Shown: positions 57,501 to 63,841 of the stretch, in pieces
How positions within the stretch are numbered: the first letter of the stretch is position 1
Layout of the letters: each line of letters begins with the position of its first letter
Notes under the pieces: model-generated
What the model was told of the DNA's origin: nothing
What the model saw: only the letters and a program-made list of their open reading frames with translations
The model's database searches: none
Made by a program: the position numbers and the translations under genes
NCBI GenBank assembly: GCA_964398215.1
Contig: CAYNNP010000001.1
Coordinates: forward strand, 1 to 64,000
Length of the DNA: 64,000 nt
Source of the DNA: CAYNNP01 sp964398215
GTDB taxonomy: Bacteria > Planctomycetota > Planctomycetia > Pirellulales > Pirellulaceae
Direction: 5' to 3'

Positions 57501-59698
57501 GCGATAGTCTTGCTGGGGTTGCTGTTGTCTCCAACACAGCTAACCCAAGCAATGGAGTTTGGCAGTACAGCAGTGACGGTATCAATTGGTCCGACATTGG
57601 ATCTGTCAGCGATTCGTCTGCCCTTGTGTTATCGTCGAATACTCTGGTTCGGTTCTTGCCCCAACTGCACTTTGCTGGTGCGCCAGCTAGTTTGGTAGTC
57701 CATGCAATCGACTCAAGTCTGCCAACCACATTCTCGACTTCGGGAACAGCAGAATCCCGAGTCGTTGTATCCACGTCTAGTCTTGCACCTAGCTCGGCCA
57801 TCGGCCCAGATTCCGGCGCAATCACGACTTCCGTTAGCATTTTGAATTTCGCGCCAACGATCACCGATACCAATGATACTTTCATCCAAGACAACGAAGT
57901 AGCGCAGCCGCTTGCGTCAGTTGTGATCAACGACGCGAATTTGGATTTGCTGACAACTCGAATCGTGGTTAGCGGTGGCGTTACAAATGGGGAGTTTTCA
58001 GCGGATTCATTGGCGGCTGCTGGAATTTCTCTGACTGCGCCGGGGGTCTACGAACTGTCGACTCCATCATCGGCTGCGCAAATACAAGCCGCACTCAGGT
58101 CACTCGTTTATGAGCCAAGTGAGAACCAAGTCGCCGTTGGGGCAACGCAGTCCACGACGTTCACGATCGAAGTCGCCGACAGCTTGGAAACAACCACCGA
58201 CGCGACAGTTCTAAATGTGTTGTCAGTCAACAGTTCACCGCTGAATCAAAATTTAGAGCTCGCTACGATTGACGAAGACGTATTTGACCCGGCGGGTTCA
58301 TCGGTGGTCGATCTGGTAAATTCGATAACAGACCCCGATTTTGGCGGTTCAGTCATTGGCATAGCAGTGGTGGGCAACGACGCGAACCCAGCGACTGAGG
58401 GTGTTTGGCAGTACACAGCCAATGGTACCGACTGGATCAGCATTGGGGCAGTTAGTGAATCCAATGCACTAACGATCGCGGCCGACACGCTGGGACATGC
58501 AAGGATTCGGTTCCTACCCAATGCAAACTTCAATGGCACGCCGAACCCACTGCAGATTGTGACCTTGGACAATACGTTCGCGCGAGCGTTTTCGGCAAGC
58601 GACGGGATCCGCCGAACCATTGACGTCACGACGAATACTTCAACCGACTATGTCAGCGACACAGTAGCCAACGTGGCGATCAATGTCGCATCCATCAATG
58701 ACCGACCCACATTTCAAGCAATTGCAACGCAGGCAGTCACTGCAGGTGAGTCTTTTGCATCACCATCATCGTTGTTTCAGGCAGCCAGTAACGACGTTGA
58801 TGGCGACATATTGCAGCCCGTACTTGTAAGTGGGCCTTCGAACGGATCTCTGACACTGAATCCGGACGGTTCGTTCATCTACGTTCCCGATCCAGATTTC
58901 CTTGGCATCGATACTTTTCAGTGGCAAGCCAGTGATGGTGATTTGTTAAGTGAAGTCGAAACAGTTGTCTTGGAGGTCATTCCTGTCATAGCGCTCGATG
59001 TCAACTCCGGGCCAGCCGATACAATCGGATCGGAGAATGAATCAGAGAACGAATCCGACAGTGAATCCGAACAGGAGTTGGAGCCCGAAGAAGAAAGTCA
59101 AGAATCCGCTGCGGAACCGCGGAGCATCGACAGGCCGAATTCATCAGAGAACGCTGCTCCAGCACCAGTCCTTTTAGCTGTCAATGTCTTGAATGTTGCT
59201 ACGGACACGGCAGACGATGACCTGATTGGGGTGTTCTTTTCACCAAGTCTAGAAGCAGAAGCGAAAGCTGATTCTGAGCAAAGCCAGAAACAGAACGCCA
59301 AGCAATCTCGTGGCGCCGAAGACGAGGGCCAGCGTTCCGGCACGCAATTCAGACAAACTGGATCGATCCAATCAGTTGACTATGCACTGATCAATGCCCC
59401 AGGTGAACTATGGACAGAGTTGGACGCTGCTCGGGAGAGTGTCGAGTCCCAACTTGAAAATGACATGCTGAAGGTTGGGACAACGGGATTCGCGGCTAGC
59501 GGGTTCACCGTGGGATTTGTGGCTTGGGCAATTCGAAGTGGATTCCTGCTGTCCAGTTTCCTAGCTCAAATGCCAGCTTGGCGGTCGATTGATCCGCTGC
59601 TGATCATGCAGGGTGGATTCGGAAACATGGACGACGAAGAAACGCTGGAAGAAATGATGCAGCGTGAAAGCGAATCGTTGGACAATGAATCCGCTTGA
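45581..59698 (+). CDS. Giant (4,705-residue) DUF4347/cadherin-like repeat surface protein
   Basis: A very large, probably calcium-dependent surface or secreted protein. The N-terminus is basic and holds LEARILFSA (44-52), an LEPR-XLL-like sorting motif of planctomycete surface proteins. Residues about 89-258 look like DUF4347 (VREVIVIDGGVESIDQLL, LHIISHGEPGTIQLGN, ILIYGCDLAG). Next comes a propeller-like region with repeats such as GSYIVVWQDDAR and GDFIIVWQENG. From about 1,090 to 3,935 there are about 18 tandem cadherin/VCBS-like units of about 158 residues, each beginning near NDAPxxS and NPTxTEG. Two are recent near-identical copies. Then come varied NSPPN-type domains, an acidic low-complexity segment (ESENESDSESEQELEPEEE), and a hydrophobic hairpin (about 4,635-4,670, GFTVGFVAWAIRSGFLLSSF) before an acidic tail. 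Likely the substrate of the neighbouring export genes. Confidence 0.92.
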   Translation: MSKWIRNLWQNCRTSADELATRSRWAQRRNTETVGQARPNTIDLEARILFSAVPLDVAALENQSTDVAVIDSGNNGDAESSSIFESQAVREVIVIDGGVESIDQLLDDLANERPNAAVFILDSQSDGVQQLTDILDSYSNLDSLHIISHGEPGTIQLGNTTLSENNVAGYAGQIASWQSAFSSDADILIYGCDLAGTQSGEHFVDSLSALTGADVAASTNKTGHEDLGGDWILEYGVGVIQTEIPFSNLLQENWFSTLAPNEAPLNIAPTSGRTEVDTPLVFSSSTANELSVLDVDTGTSDLQITLEVTNGTLSLGNVLPVVISQGTGANDTLVEFSGTQSEINAALDGLVFTPDTGFYGRADLGITTDDLGTGTGTGGALQDSDGFAIYVGTEIVREDQFQVNPGSPEDPVNSNESTSDDRESHTRSVAAHDDGSYIVVWQDDARTPTKESDIFAQRFDQDGNRIGQSFQVNVFDDGDQTEASVVVDGEGNFAVIWTSDGQDGDGAGIYMRRFNADGTAIDAMDVLVNDTTQGNQTRPTIAANDAGQIVIAWQTQGANAGIYANEFTISGGLGSGEFPVRLGADATNPAIDINESGDFIIVWQENGIWRRRYGSQADAGPIQIDSNPDSTNPTVAYQNDGRFVIAWTLNATFPPFTNSNPSIIVQAFGSDGIGGSAVEHEGGLVSAFARELSLESDHQGNFVLAWRRTVVSSERISLARLSIDPTSNEVRISPIVNVSGPTPAGVDTRTPSVSLVDPQNFIVVWTQETGADSSVIARRIGTGAREAITFTTADAGDFNAGAFEFGQLLSFTNPNLSLENGAGGTTTGTPVLLSDARPFTNPDTAINAIHRVGSNIIIGEGAGAVQVQQGDLLLSLFDVTDVLGVQLESNDILLLRPTIDGEYFAMGLDIFANDFPETSRIEAFSLVERDTTIGDTTVKAGSILYVRANEGNFEQHDIWVWTPATLGASTATGTSELLISGVDIGIAEANNGIDALELIEEDTVIGNQQYDAGTILLSLGRSATIDGLVIQDEDIVSFVADTTTLESGSSSGTFALQFDGSDVGLGGGNNEDVKSLVAEGVAPVNAATNQPPTLTTSATNPTSIEQTPTDLFSSSSVDVGMSGQRIESIQLEFSGLQDGTDETLIIDGTEVSLSMPGNHITGNSFYGVEVVVMGSDTRITISRSNGFRAEDAEQLLDTLQYINHNDEPSTLARTVTIASIKNDGGTDGGGVDTSNPNIASTITVVGVNDEPSAVSTPLNPTIDSLSFVSLFSSTSINTVESTDEITLIELNVTGVTNPGTESIEYDGDILAIVNGTNTTSSGFQISTSVSGADATIQITRSGNFTVAEAELLIDGLRYQITTNMPAGNERTVQLSRIQDNGGTLNSGDDSVDLNITSTISIDTVNDSPVVSTDSLNPNYTENGTPVSVFENTSIDLVESSQFVREIVLNVDGVEDASQEFLEIGGTSYALNSGFHTAGGNQINLTVAGNLATITIQRPANTLTNVDAQNLIDNIRFHSTLDDPQVATRDVVLVSVQDSGGIANGANDRTTVNTTSVVTINAVNDQPIASTLGLNPMFFENSSPVVLFSNTTLDLVEASQEVAQVRLRVSGIESFADEFLRIDGQDIAFNSAPVVTTLNGFNVSITSTGNTATVNISGTTGFTAAQAIALINDVKYGTVLEDFQSPTREAALLLVRDDGGTLNGGEDVDNDVHVSNVSIQPRNDAPTLTATPLNPSYAEGSTAVQVFESTAIGTVENGQLIQQFGFRVEGIQDANQEFITIDGKEYALISATHTTSANQLTVMVINSGSSSDILVSKPGFDFSTAVAEGLVDGISYRSSNNNTIDSNRVFRFLSIQDNGGTLNGGTDTLFSSLMSTVSVTATNDPPMVSSNAQNPTFAEGGPSVALFDSTSVDTIENTDQIVSLNISVSDRQNGADEQLEIDGQTVALIDDSFVTAANGYTVDVVVTGTDVDITIARLGNFMASQAEALIDGLRYQKLSDDLVGTTRTVTIESIQDSGGGTDTTSVGISSVISFDVVNDAPVLTVTELNETFTEGGIAVNAFLNASVDTVESGQSLTELVVELHNIQDNVNEALVIDGDTLAIPGVHTTTANGFMVDVAFSAPVATYTITRPTGGFTVAEANALINDLRYIHTSDDPTGPDRFVSITSVSDDGGTANGGQDTTSLSFQSTIAVVGQNDAPTFSGVALDPTFTEGDTDVNLFNVTSIDSIELSDSIQEIALEVDLLQNAADESLRIDNELISLAPGSHTTLANGYTVDVVSSGTTSQVTISTATGFLDSEAITLINDLQYAHSIDDPLGTRDIRLVSVTDTGGTAGTGVDTTILNLTSNVALVGQNDAPVVSATALNPTYTEGDSGASVFESASFDAIEASDQIQEIVISVSDLQDATSELLHIDGELIALTTAGHTTANGGFSVDVQNSGATTLISISKTGGFLESEAVALIDNLQYENSIDDPSGTRGVTLVSVTDTGGTTGTGIDTTFVNLLSTISLVGQNDAPVVSLSSLDPTFTEDGADVNVFTASNFDSIESLDQILEVVVEVSGLQDPASESLRIDGQQISLATGSDTTLANGYSVDVVNAGASSQVTISRSTGFQDSEANALLDSLQYSNSIDDPLGTRDVTLVSVTDTGGTAGAGVDTTILNLISNVALAGQNDAPVVSATALNPTYTEGDSGANVFESASFDAIEASDQIQEIVISVSDLQDATSELLHIDGELIALTTAGHTTANGGFSVDVQNSGATTLISISKTGGFLESEAVALIDNLQYENSIDDPSGTRGVTLVSVTDTGGTTGTGIDTTFVNLLSTISLVGQNDAPVVSLSSLDPTFTEDGADVNVFTASNFDSIESLDQILEVVVEVSGLQDPASESLRIDGQQISLATGSDTTLANGYSVDVVNAGASSQVTISRSTGFQDSEANALLDSLQYSNSIDDPLGTRDVTLVSVTDTGGTAGTGVDTTSLNLNSEVSLNGINDRPLLNVTPDNPNFLEGDGPVGVFSNASIDLVESADSVETIVIQITGLQNGSDEILQIDGQDISLSTGNIVTANAGFALDVAGTATDSTISITRPAGFSTADAATLINELKYLNNAVDPLGATRDITILTLRDDGGTAGGGVDSIASSINSQVTIGAVNTPPSLTSLAQNPTFTEGDSSAALFASTNVDTSEAIDLVQQVFLTVSDLQNGTDEELIVDGTAIELVSGSTTTTLGYQVDVTLNGNTADVVIGTGGGISNTDTASLIDGIDYQNLSDDPLGTNRTVRIVSITDNGGGDDTGFPAIDSVVDLVSVNDAPLVTIGASNPTLTEDSSPVSLFASATIDLVESADQVQMIGLSISGLENGAAESITIDGTELALINGNSTTSAGGFDVSILLSMGGAQADIEISRGTGFTSAEASDLITSLQYQNSSQDILGSTRVVTITELQDDGGTGNGGIDLASLAAQSTISLLEVNDEPVLTAGGLNPTFTEDAGSVSLFSATNLNLVEANDLVESIEIGFTGIVDGANEQVVIDGSQISLDGSVTTTASGYQVVTSAGPASTVTISGASGITNTDAISILSSVAYQNLGDDPTAGLRTATIQLIQDNGGTSNGGDDSLNPNIVSNISVVPVNDAPTFTTDQNNPTFIENASPVVLFQNTNLSVIESGDQVQSLRVTVAEIEDFANEFLLIDGESVSLVAGSNTTAANGYLITVTNPSGSEATLVIERASGFSSVAAEALLDSIAYENRSDDPVGPQRTITVSEVRDNGGTNAGGVDVSSSTPVSSVVMISPVNDAPVVVASASGESFTENGTAVSIFGSATVDLIEANDAVQSVELTVSGILDGANEQLTIAGTLIDLVTGTHTAANGFTVNVVTSGSDANVNITRNQVFSANDLETLLTQAQYSVAGDQVTDGQRVVTIARLQDTGGTLNSGDNDSLPAIQSAITVVGVNDSPTITDSILAPTTDNETNPPGATISSLLGPGFVDADGDSLAGVAVVSNTANPSNGVWQYSSDGINWSDIGSVSDSSALVLSSNTLVRFLPQLHFAGAPASLVVHAIDSSLPTTFSTSGTAESRVVVSTSSLAPSSAIGPDSGAITTSVSILNFAPTITDTNDTFIQDNEVAQPLASVVINDANLDLLTTRIVVSGGVTNGEFSADSLAAAGISLTAPGVYELSTPSSAAQIQAALRSLVYEPSENQVAVGATQSTTFTIEVADSLETTTDATVLNVLSVNSSPLNQNLELATIDEDVFDPAGSSVVDLVNSITDPDFGGSVIGIAVVGNDANPATEGVWQYTANGTDWISIGAVSESNALTIAADTLGHARIRFLPNANFNGTPNPLQIVTLDNTFARAFSASDGIRRTIDVTTNTSTDYVSDTVANVAINVASINDRPTFQAIATQAVTAGESFASPSSLFQAASNDVDGDILQPVLVSGPSNGSLTLNPDGSFIYVPDPDFLGIDTFQWQASDGDLLSEVETVVLEVIPVIALDVNSGPADTIGSENESENESDSESEQELEPEEESQESAAEPRSIDRPNSSENAAPAPVLLAVNVLNVATDTADDDLIGVFFSPSLEAEAKADSEQSQKQNAKQSRGAEDEGQRSGTQFRQTGSIQSVDYALINAPGELWTELDAARESVESQLENDMLKVGTTGFAASGFTVGFVAWAIRSGFLLSSFLAQMPAWRSIDPLLIMQGGFGNMDDEETLEEMMQRESESLDNESA
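52540..54435 (+). repeat. Recent 948-bp tandem duplication inside the giant gene
   Basis: Two adjacent 948-base units (316 codons, two protein repeats each) near 52540-53487 and 53488-54435 are almost identical. By eye, 52786-53507 and 53734-54455 agree at essentially every base, while the older neighbouring repeats differ widely. Differences gather at the left end, for example GCGCAAGCG against GCGCAAACG around 52700/53648. The boundaries are approximate. The unit keeps the reading frame, so copy number could change without breaking the protein. Confidence 0.85.
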
Positions 59699-59777
59699 GC
59701 GTCTTGGGTTGTTTTGCATCTTGGGCTGTTTTGTCTAACCGAATAGAATCACGGCTTCTTCCTACGGAGCCTGATAC

Positions 59778-60164
59778 GTGAGCGAAAATATACAACTGAG
59801 TGTGATCTGCTGCGATGATTCGCCAGCTCGGCATTCGCAATTGATTACTCGATCGATGCCCTTGGCCGATTTGGAACCGTTAGTGATTTCAACTGAGGTT
59901 CAAGAATTGCCAGCCGGTCGCGCGAGGGGCCTGCACCTTGCAGCAGCCGATGCCGAACATGGCAAGGTGACATATTTGCAAGAGATCTTGGAGGGCGGAT
60001 TCTTCGTCTACGTTGGTCAATCCGACAACCTTCAAGAACATTGGCTTGGCCCTGGCTGTTGGGCCGCGTTCTGCGATCACGAAGGCACAGGCCACGCATC
60101 ACGAGTCGGCCCCAACGGTTGCAAGCGAAGGTTTCGCCTATTACGCGGTTTACTGATACCGTGA
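59778..60164 (+). CDS. Hypothetical protein after the giant gene
   Basis: A 128-residue frame starting at GTG with CGGAG nine bases upstream, 79 bases after the giant gene. No family is recognised. It has SVICCDDSPARHSQLITRSM at the N-terminus, a middle segment LEGGFFVYVGQSDNLQEHW, and a basic end CKRRFRLLRGLLIP. The TGA at 60162 is followed in the same frame by about 58 codons ending in a coiled-coil-like, Lys/Thr-rich stretch (IEQLKTEIAEVKSNIKE, then KRKTKTTTPK) with a TAA near 60333. This may mean the gene has been split by a nonsense change, or it may be chance. It lies on the edge of an eroded region with a comM remnant. Confidence 0.45.
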   Translation: MSENIQLSVICCDDSPARHSQLITRSMPLADLEPLVISTEVQELPAGRARGLHLAAADAEHGKVTYLQEILEGGFFVYVGQSDNLQEHWLGPGCWAAFCDHEGTGHASRVGPNGCKRRFRLLRGLLIP

Positions 60165-60589
60165 TTGTTTGGCAGAGCTAGTCACGTTCCCCAGGGTACC
60201 TCAGTTTTTGAAATCTGCATAGAACAACTCAAAACCGAAATCGCGGAAGTAAAAAGTAACATCAAAGAGCCTGCAAAACGAAAGACCAAGACTACCACTC
60301 CAAAAACTACCGATCCGAAGCAGCGGCCGAGGTAAATCCAAATCCACCAAACCAGGAAGTCCTCGAAGGGCCATGGGCAATTCTATGTCACTGATTGTGT
60401 CCCAACTCGCTGCTTCACCTTTCGGTCCAGAGGCGGCTGCGGAAGCTAACTCAAACGCTGTCATCAGCAATGAGTTGCTGTTGGAAATGTGTTGTGACAC
60501 TACCCAGCAACCACTCAACTGTCTTTTGTCTGCTCACACAGCAGCGGAATATGAATCTTATTCGCGACGTAAAGACAGCTATGTGTTCA

Positions 60590-61035
60590 TCGAACGGCAC
60601 CGCGGGCACTTCGATGTGTATGTCGATCCGGTCCATCAACGGTCCTGAAATTTTCCCCATGTACTTTTCGACTTGAGGTGGTGTGCAGTTGCAGCTGCGC
60701 CTTGGGTCGCTACGGTACCCGCATGGACACGGATTCGCAGCAGCAATTAGCATGAAGTCGCTGGGAAACGTAGTCGACCGTAGGGCTCGGGCGATCGTGA
60801 CGACACCGTCTTCGAGCGGTTGCCGCATCACCTCCAAGGTCTTGCGATTGAATTCAGGAAGTTCATCCAAGAACAATATCCCGTTGTGCACTTTGCTGAT
60901 TTCACTAGGCGAAGGTGGGCTTCCGCCGCCGACCAGTCCGTCGTCAGAGATGGTGTGGTGTGGGCTGCCATGTCGACGAGCCACCGCTACGATAACCTTG
61001 ATCAGTCCACCCAAATTTTTTGATGCTGAGAGCAA
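60590..61035 (-). pseudogene. comM: Remnant of a ComM/YifB-type Mg-chelatase-like AAA+ gene
   Basis: A minus-strand frame holds the central part of a ComM/YifB AAA+ domain: SPHHTISDDGLVGGGSP, NGILFLDELPEFNRKTLEVM, RQPLEDGVVTIARA, FMLIAAANPCPCGY, CTPPQVEKYMGKISGPLMD and RIDIHIEVPAVPF. Intact proteins are about 500 residues, with an N-terminal Lon-like domain and a Walker A some 60 residues before SPHHT. Here both are missing, and after PFDE the reading runs into unrelated sequence (IAVFTSRIRFIFRCC). So both ends are gone and the gene is a fragment. ComM is a helicase used in natural transformation; comEC in this window is intact. A partial match to the MITE outer repeat (ACTCACAGCCTCGG) lies at the upstream break, near 61038. 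Confidence 0.85.
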
Positions 61036-61064
61036 AAACTCACAGCCTCGGAGGCCGGCACCTC

Positions 61065-61463
61065 TTAGCTGGCAGCTCGTTTTCCGGGTTTCTTTCGAGG
61101 TGGTTTGGCGATGATCGATATTCCAGGCAAGCTTGATGCGCCGCCGTGAAACGTTCGGTGGCCATCAATGGTGTGATCGAAAACAAACGCTCCTGCCGGA
61201 ATTCCGGCTCGCGGTGAAACACGTAAAATCGCCGGATGCCCACACTCATTGCAACGGACTCGCAATCCGTGGCTCTCTAGCAAAACGTGGATCGACTGAG
61301 CTAGTTCCCGGTTGAGTTCCAGCGACCCCATCGATTCGCCGGCCAGAACACGCAGCTGCTCTTGGATAGCAAGGCGAATGGTCCTCTGAAGCTGATTAAT
61401 CTCCTGCTGCAACTTGGCCAACGCTGTCGCTGGATTCTTGGATTCTGGCGCAGGTTCAGTCAT
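61065..61463 (-). CDS. Hypothetical protein with coiled coil and zinc-ribbon-like motif
   Basis: 132 residues with an N-terminal coiled coil (ALAKLQQEINQLQRTIRLAI), a CNECGHPAILRVSPRAG segment whose two cysteines plus His may bind metal, and a conserved-looking FDHTIDGHRTFHGGASSLP motif. It ends in a basic tail (KPPRKKPGKRAAS). I recall similar proteins only as uncharacterised planctomycete sequences and name no function; a nucleic-acid-associated role would fit the tail. It lies between the comM remnant and a possible operator, and is divergent from the second GAF-HlyD gene. Confidence 0.7.
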   Translation of the reverse strand: MTEPAPESKNPATALAKLQQEINQLQRTIRLAIQEQLRVLAGESMGSLELNRELAQSIHVLLESHGLRVRCNECGHPAILRVSPRAGIPAGAFVFDHTIDGHRTFHGGASSLPGISIIAKPPRKKPGKRAAS

Positions 61464-61516
61464 CAGAGTGCCGAAAGATCAATAAAATCAGGGCGGGAAA
61501 ACTATCTCTTGATTAC

Positions 61517-61535
61517 CTTATACAAATTGTATAAG
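61517..61535. promoter_or_regulatory. Perfect 19-bp palindrome, candidate operator
   Basis: CTTATACAAATTGTATAAG is a perfect inverted repeat with one central base (arms CTTATACAA and TTGTATAAG). It lies in the gap between the divergent 132-residue gene (54 bases upstream of its start) and the GAF-HlyD gene (196 bases upstream). Symmetry of this sort is typical of a dimeric repressor site. TATACAA and TTGTATA also resemble promoter elements. No regulator gene is adjacent, so the binding protein is unknown. Confidence 0.55.
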
Positions 61536-61730
61536 CTGTCTAGTGGATTTGGTCCGAGATTCCGATGGTAAAGAAAGTTGGGTGGTTCAGATCACCCCAA
61601 TCGCCAAACCTGACCATCACTTTCCTAGTTCTGGAATCCAACTTCCAGGTCAGGATGGCAATCAGTCAGGGTTATTGATTACTTTCCACCGACTTTGAGC
61701 AAATTTTCATCCAACAGCGACTGAGAGACG

Positions 61731-63785
61731 ATGTCTGTCAACCAGCAAACGATTGAAGAAACGAAGGCACAGATTCGCGGACTGGTCAATGAGATCGCTT
61801 CGCTTGTGAAGGCGGGTGCGCCGGCCGATGAGTTTTATCCTGAACTACTGACACGAATCATCACTGCGTTGGCGGCACACGGTGGTGCGGTTTGGCTTTT
61901 GGACGAAGACCGTCAACTGTCTTTGCAATATCAAATCAACGCAGAGCCATCGATCTTGTCCGATGACAGCGACGATGCGACTCGGCACACGCGATTGATA
62001 CAGCGGGCTGCCAATTCTGGTCAGTCTCTGTTGGTGCCTCCCTATTCGGGCACAACTGACGCAGATGCGCACGGCAACCCAACAAGACACCTGCTAGTTC
62101 TTGGGGCGTTGACTCATGATGACAATAAAGATGGTTTGATTGAGATTTTTCAGCGGCCAGACACAGCTCCAGATACTCAACGCGGTTATTTGCGTTTCTT
62201 AGAGCAAATGTGTGGGATGGCTTCGGATTGGCTGCGAGGTCAGAAGCTTCAAAAGCTTGGCGACCGCCAGGTACTTTGGCAACAATCGGATTCGTTTGCG
62301 AGATCGGCTCACGAATCTTTAGACCTGAAGGAAACGGCTTACATCGTTGCCAACGAAGGTCGCCGTTTGATTGGCTGTGACCGTGTCAGCGTTGCGATCA
62401 AAAAGGGTCGCAAATGCAAGGTCGCTGCGATTAGCGGACAAGACACAATCGAAAACCGAAGCAACATCGTAATGGCGCTTAACAACTTGGCGACACGAGT
62501 TGTGGCTGCTGGCGAACCACTTTGGCATGACGGGGCGACAGAGGATTTGCCACCGCAAATCGAGGACGCCCTAGAAGACTACGTTGACCAATCCTATGGT
62601 CGTAACATTGCGGTACTGCCACTGCGTGAGCCGCAGCGAAAGCTAGGGCACGAGGAAGAGGGTGGTGCTGCGGGTGAAATCGAGCGCGATGGCGCGCACC
62701 GTGGTGAATTGATTGGTGCGTTGATTGTCGAGCAAATCGAGTCCGAATTACCAACAGAAATCTTCCGCGCTCGAACCGATCTTGTCTACGAGCACGGCAC
62801 TCGTGCGCTTGCCAATTCGCAAGCGCATACCAACCTATTCATGATGCCAGTATGGCGCACACTGGGCCGGGCGACGTGGGTCCTACGCGCTCGTACGTTG
62901 CCGAAAACGCTGGGTGTAATTGCGTTGGCCACGCTGGTGATTTTGGCGTTGGTCTTCGTGCCCAAGGATTTCACGCTTGAGGCAGATGGGACCTTGATGC
63001 CAACGGCGCGTCACAATGTCTTTGCAACGATTGACGGCGAAGTTGAAACCGTCTTGGTAGACCACGATTCAAAGGTCATTGCGGGCCAGCCGTTGGTGAA
63101 GTTGAAAAATCCAGAAATTCAAATCCAGTTGACCGAGCTACAAGGTCAGTACAGTGCTTCGCTCGCAGAATTGGGAACCGTCAACGGCCAGTTAGCATCC
63201 TATGAATCAAGGCTAGAACCGTCCGAGCGCAATGCACTGCTTGGGCAGCGATCGGAATTGGTAGTCAAATTACAAACGTTGAAAGAGAAACTTGCTCTTC
63301 AGGAGGAGCGTGCGGCCCAGTTGATCGTACGAGCCCCGATTGCTGGCATCGTGACATCATGGGACGTTCAGAAAACACTTGCTTCGCGACCAATCATGAC
63401 GGGGCAGATTTTGATGGAAATCGCGGATGTAAGTAAGCCATTTACTCTGGAGCTGGAGCTACCAGAAAAACGCGAAGGGCACTTGGATGATTACATCAAG
63501 CAAGAGGAGGTCGAGAAACTAGAGGTCTCTTACATCCTCTTTAGTGATCCTGACGCGCCCTTAACCGCCGAATTGCTAGTTAAAAACATTTCCAAGCGAG
63601 CCGAGCCCAACGAAGAGCACGGCGGCATTATCAAGATGCATGCAGATCCCAATCTGGATGAGTTAAAAAACCTACAGCCACGTCCTGGCACCAAGATGGT
63701 CGCCAAAGTTTATTGCGGTCGAGCTTCGAGTGGCTTTGTGTTTTTCCACGAAGTCTACGAATGGTGCTGCAAATTTTTCTTTTAG
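61731..63785 (+). CDS. Second GAF-like, membrane-anchored HlyD-type adaptor protein
   Basis: A 684-residue protein. The N-terminal half is cytoplasmic and seems to hold two GAF-like domains (ALAAHGGAVWLLDEDRQLSLQYQ near residue 45, and a second with LKETAYIVANEGRRLIGCDRVSVAIK near residue 205). A membrane helix follows at about 393-411 (GVIALATLVILALVFVP). The periplasmic part is HlyD-type: FTLEADGTLMPTARHNVFATIDGEVETV with VDHDSKVIAGQPLVKLKNPEI, a coiled coil (YSASLAELGTVNGQLASYESRLE), and the return half IVRAPIAGIVTSWDVQKTLASRPIMTGQ. The architecture repeats that of the protein at 38366-39838, but is larger. It starts a second export-type operon on the other side of the giant gene, since a signal-peptide gene follows at 63842. 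Confidence 0.87.
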   Translation: MSVNQQTIEETKAQIRGLVNEIASLVKAGAPADEFYPELLTRIITALAAHGGAVWLLDEDRQLSLQYQINAEPSILSDDSDDATRHTRLIQRAANSGQSLLVPPYSGTTDADAHGNPTRHLLVLGALTHDDNKDGLIEIFQRPDTAPDTQRGYLRFLEQMCGMASDWLRGQKLQKLGDRQVLWQQSDSFARSAHESLDLKETAYIVANEGRRLIGCDRVSVAIKKGRKCKVAAISGQDTIENRSNIVMALNNLATRVVAAGEPLWHDGATEDLPPQIEDALEDYVDQSYGRNIAVLPLREPQRKLGHEEEGGAAGEIERDGAHRGELIGALIVEQIESELPTEIFRARTDLVYEHGTRALANSQAHTNLFMMPVWRTLGRATWVLRARTLPKTLGVIALATLVILALVFVPKDFTLEADGTLMPTARHNVFATIDGEVETVLVDHDSKVIAGQPLVKLKNPEIQIQLTELQGQYSASLAELGTVNGQLASYESRLEPSERNALLGQRSELVVKLQTLKEKLALQEERAAQLIVRAPIAGIVTSWDVQKTLASRPIMTGQILMEIADVSKPFTLELELPEKREGHLDDYIKQEEVEKLEVSYILFSDPDAPLTAELLVKNISKRAEPNEEHGGIIKMHADPNLDELKNLQPRPGTKMVAKVYCGRASSGFVFFHEVYEWCCKFFF

Positions 63786-63841
63786 CTTGTGTCAAACAAA
63801 ACAGTCGAATCAATAAAAAATCAGTCTTGGGAGACCACCCG

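Noticed and set aside
60201..60518. Minus-strand 105-codon frame next to the comM remnant
   Set aside because: It lies in eroded sequence, overlaps the remnant in another frame and has no recognisable domain; the plus strand there reads more like coding.
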